Shown piece after piece: positions 63,580 through 64,000 of a DNA stretch of 64,000 bases. Under the pieces are notes generated by a model. The model ran no database searches. It was not told the origin of the DNA and was given only the letters and a program-made list of their open reading frames with translations. The stretch lies in contig CANSYK010000011.1 of assembly GCA_947651225.1 (NCBI GenBank), forward strand, positions 1-64,000. Reading direction: 5' to 3'. Within the stretch, counting starts at the first letter, position 1. Every line of letters begins with the position of its first letter. The translations under genes were made by a program, and so were the position numbers. This DNA comes from an uncultured bacterium (GTDB taxonomy: Bacteria; Bacillota; Clostridia; Lachnospirales; Lachnospiraceae).

Positions 63580-64000
63580 ATGGGACTATTTCAGAAATAT
63601 TTTGTTGATGTCAGGCATGGGACAAAAATTACTTACAGTGAAAGTGATTTGAGAAAGTTAGACAGGACATATGAGAAAGAGGTTTTTCCAAAAGAGGCAA
63701 AGCGAATTTGGTCGCCGTTTCGTAAGGCGCCGCAGCAAGCATATCTGACGCAGGTTCGTGATTATGCTTTTGAACGGATTTTAGACAATCATATGTATAC
63801 CTTTCAACATATTCTGGTTATTCCAAACCCCTATGATGTTGTGAAACAATCTGCCCTGCTTTTGTTTAATTCTTCGAAAGAGGCAAAAATCTGTTATCGT
63901 GTGCTTGGAGATACACCAGAGGCAGATTTTGCTGGTGAGACAGAATATACGACACGCCATAGAGTTCCGGTAATGGGGCTCTATCTGAAACGGAGTAATA
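63580..64000 (+). CDS. aryl-sulfate sulfotransferase-like protein (5' part)
   Basis: The first 140 residues, cut by the window edge; ATG 63580 follows AGGAGG. The stretch ILVIPNPYDVVKQSALLLFNSSKEAKICYRVLGD...RHRVPVMGLYL matches the N-terminal beta domain of the bacterial arylsulfotransferase (ASST) family, which moves sulfate between phenols. No signal peptide is seen, although classical ASST is exported. The catalytic His lies outside the window, so the call is provisional. Confidence 0.6.
   Translation, partial: MGLFQKYFVDVRHGTKITYSESDLRKLDRTYEKEVFPKEAKRIWSPFRKAPQQAYLTQVRDYAFERILDNHMYTFQHILVIPNPYDVVKQSALLLFNSSKEAKICYRVLGDTPEADFAGETEYTTRHRVPVMGLYLKRSN

Overview
The window looks like chromosome from a motile, Gram-positive anaerobe of the Clostridia, most likely Lachnospiraceae (Roseburia/Agathobacter-like). 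The genus is inferred from gene content and could not be searched. Indicators are moderate-to-low GC, strong GGAGG ribosome binding sites, a flagellin/FliS/CheV set, the murB-rapZ-whiA-Crh-like cluster, a PadR/DUF1700/DUF4097 triad, two ATP-type phosphofructokinases and tRNA genes without encoded CCA. Most of the window is housekeeping, with good starts on both strands.

Layout. 1-5500: flagellar block (a sigma-28-type promoter, a large FliK-like protein, flagellin, FliS-like chaperone), then malQ. 7-9.6 kb: thrS behind a structured leader. 9.8-12.4 kb (minus): PadR regulator plus two envelope proteins, with a 21-bp inverted repeat over the promoter. 12.5-14.7 kb: pfkA and a secreted protein. 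14.7-19.3 kb (minus): mutS2, response regulator, histidine kinase. 19.5-21.9 kb: an HtrA-like protein that has lost its catalytic triad, and a HisC/CobD-type aminotransferase. 22-24.9 kb: tRNA-Arg and a BlaI/BlaR1-type pair. 24.9-27.5 kb: two-component system plus ABC transporter, resembling antimicrobial-peptide sensing/resistance modules. 29.5-32.6 kb: murB, rapZ, whiA, Crh-like HPr. 32.8-37.7 kb: dnaE, second pfkA, a small acidic membrane protein. 37.8-42 kb (minus): a topoisomerase IV-like pair. 42.2-42.6 kb: four tRNAs, directly followed by an AT-rich accessory cassette with an AAA ATPase and a possible PD-(D/E)xK nuclease partner, both interrupted. 44.6-51 kb: CobL/CbiT-like methyltransferase, orphan kinase, lipoprotein, CheV and a 594-residue acidic membrane protein. 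51-53.3 kb: hisH, hisF, ung. 53.5-57.2 kb: secA and prfB with the programmed +1 frameshift. 57.3-61 kb: hom, an ApgM-family proposed homoserine kinase and lysC, which together would give aspartate-to-threonine flux. 61.2 kb to the end: tex and the start of an aryl-sulfotransferase-like gene.

Several small dispersed elements recur in 5' regions: a 73-bp block shared by the padR leader and the hisH-hisF gap; a GCCGTGAATAGTAAC family near pfkA, tRNA-Arg, dnaE and cheV; two long inverted-repeat elements with the same GTAGCGGGCTAC core; a hairpin plus Shine-Dalgarno module before three unrelated genes; and a leader shared by thrS and lysC. The most system-like accessory locus is the tRNA-adjacent ATPase/nuclease pair, but as read it is broken. 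All functional assignments rest on motif recognition by eye.
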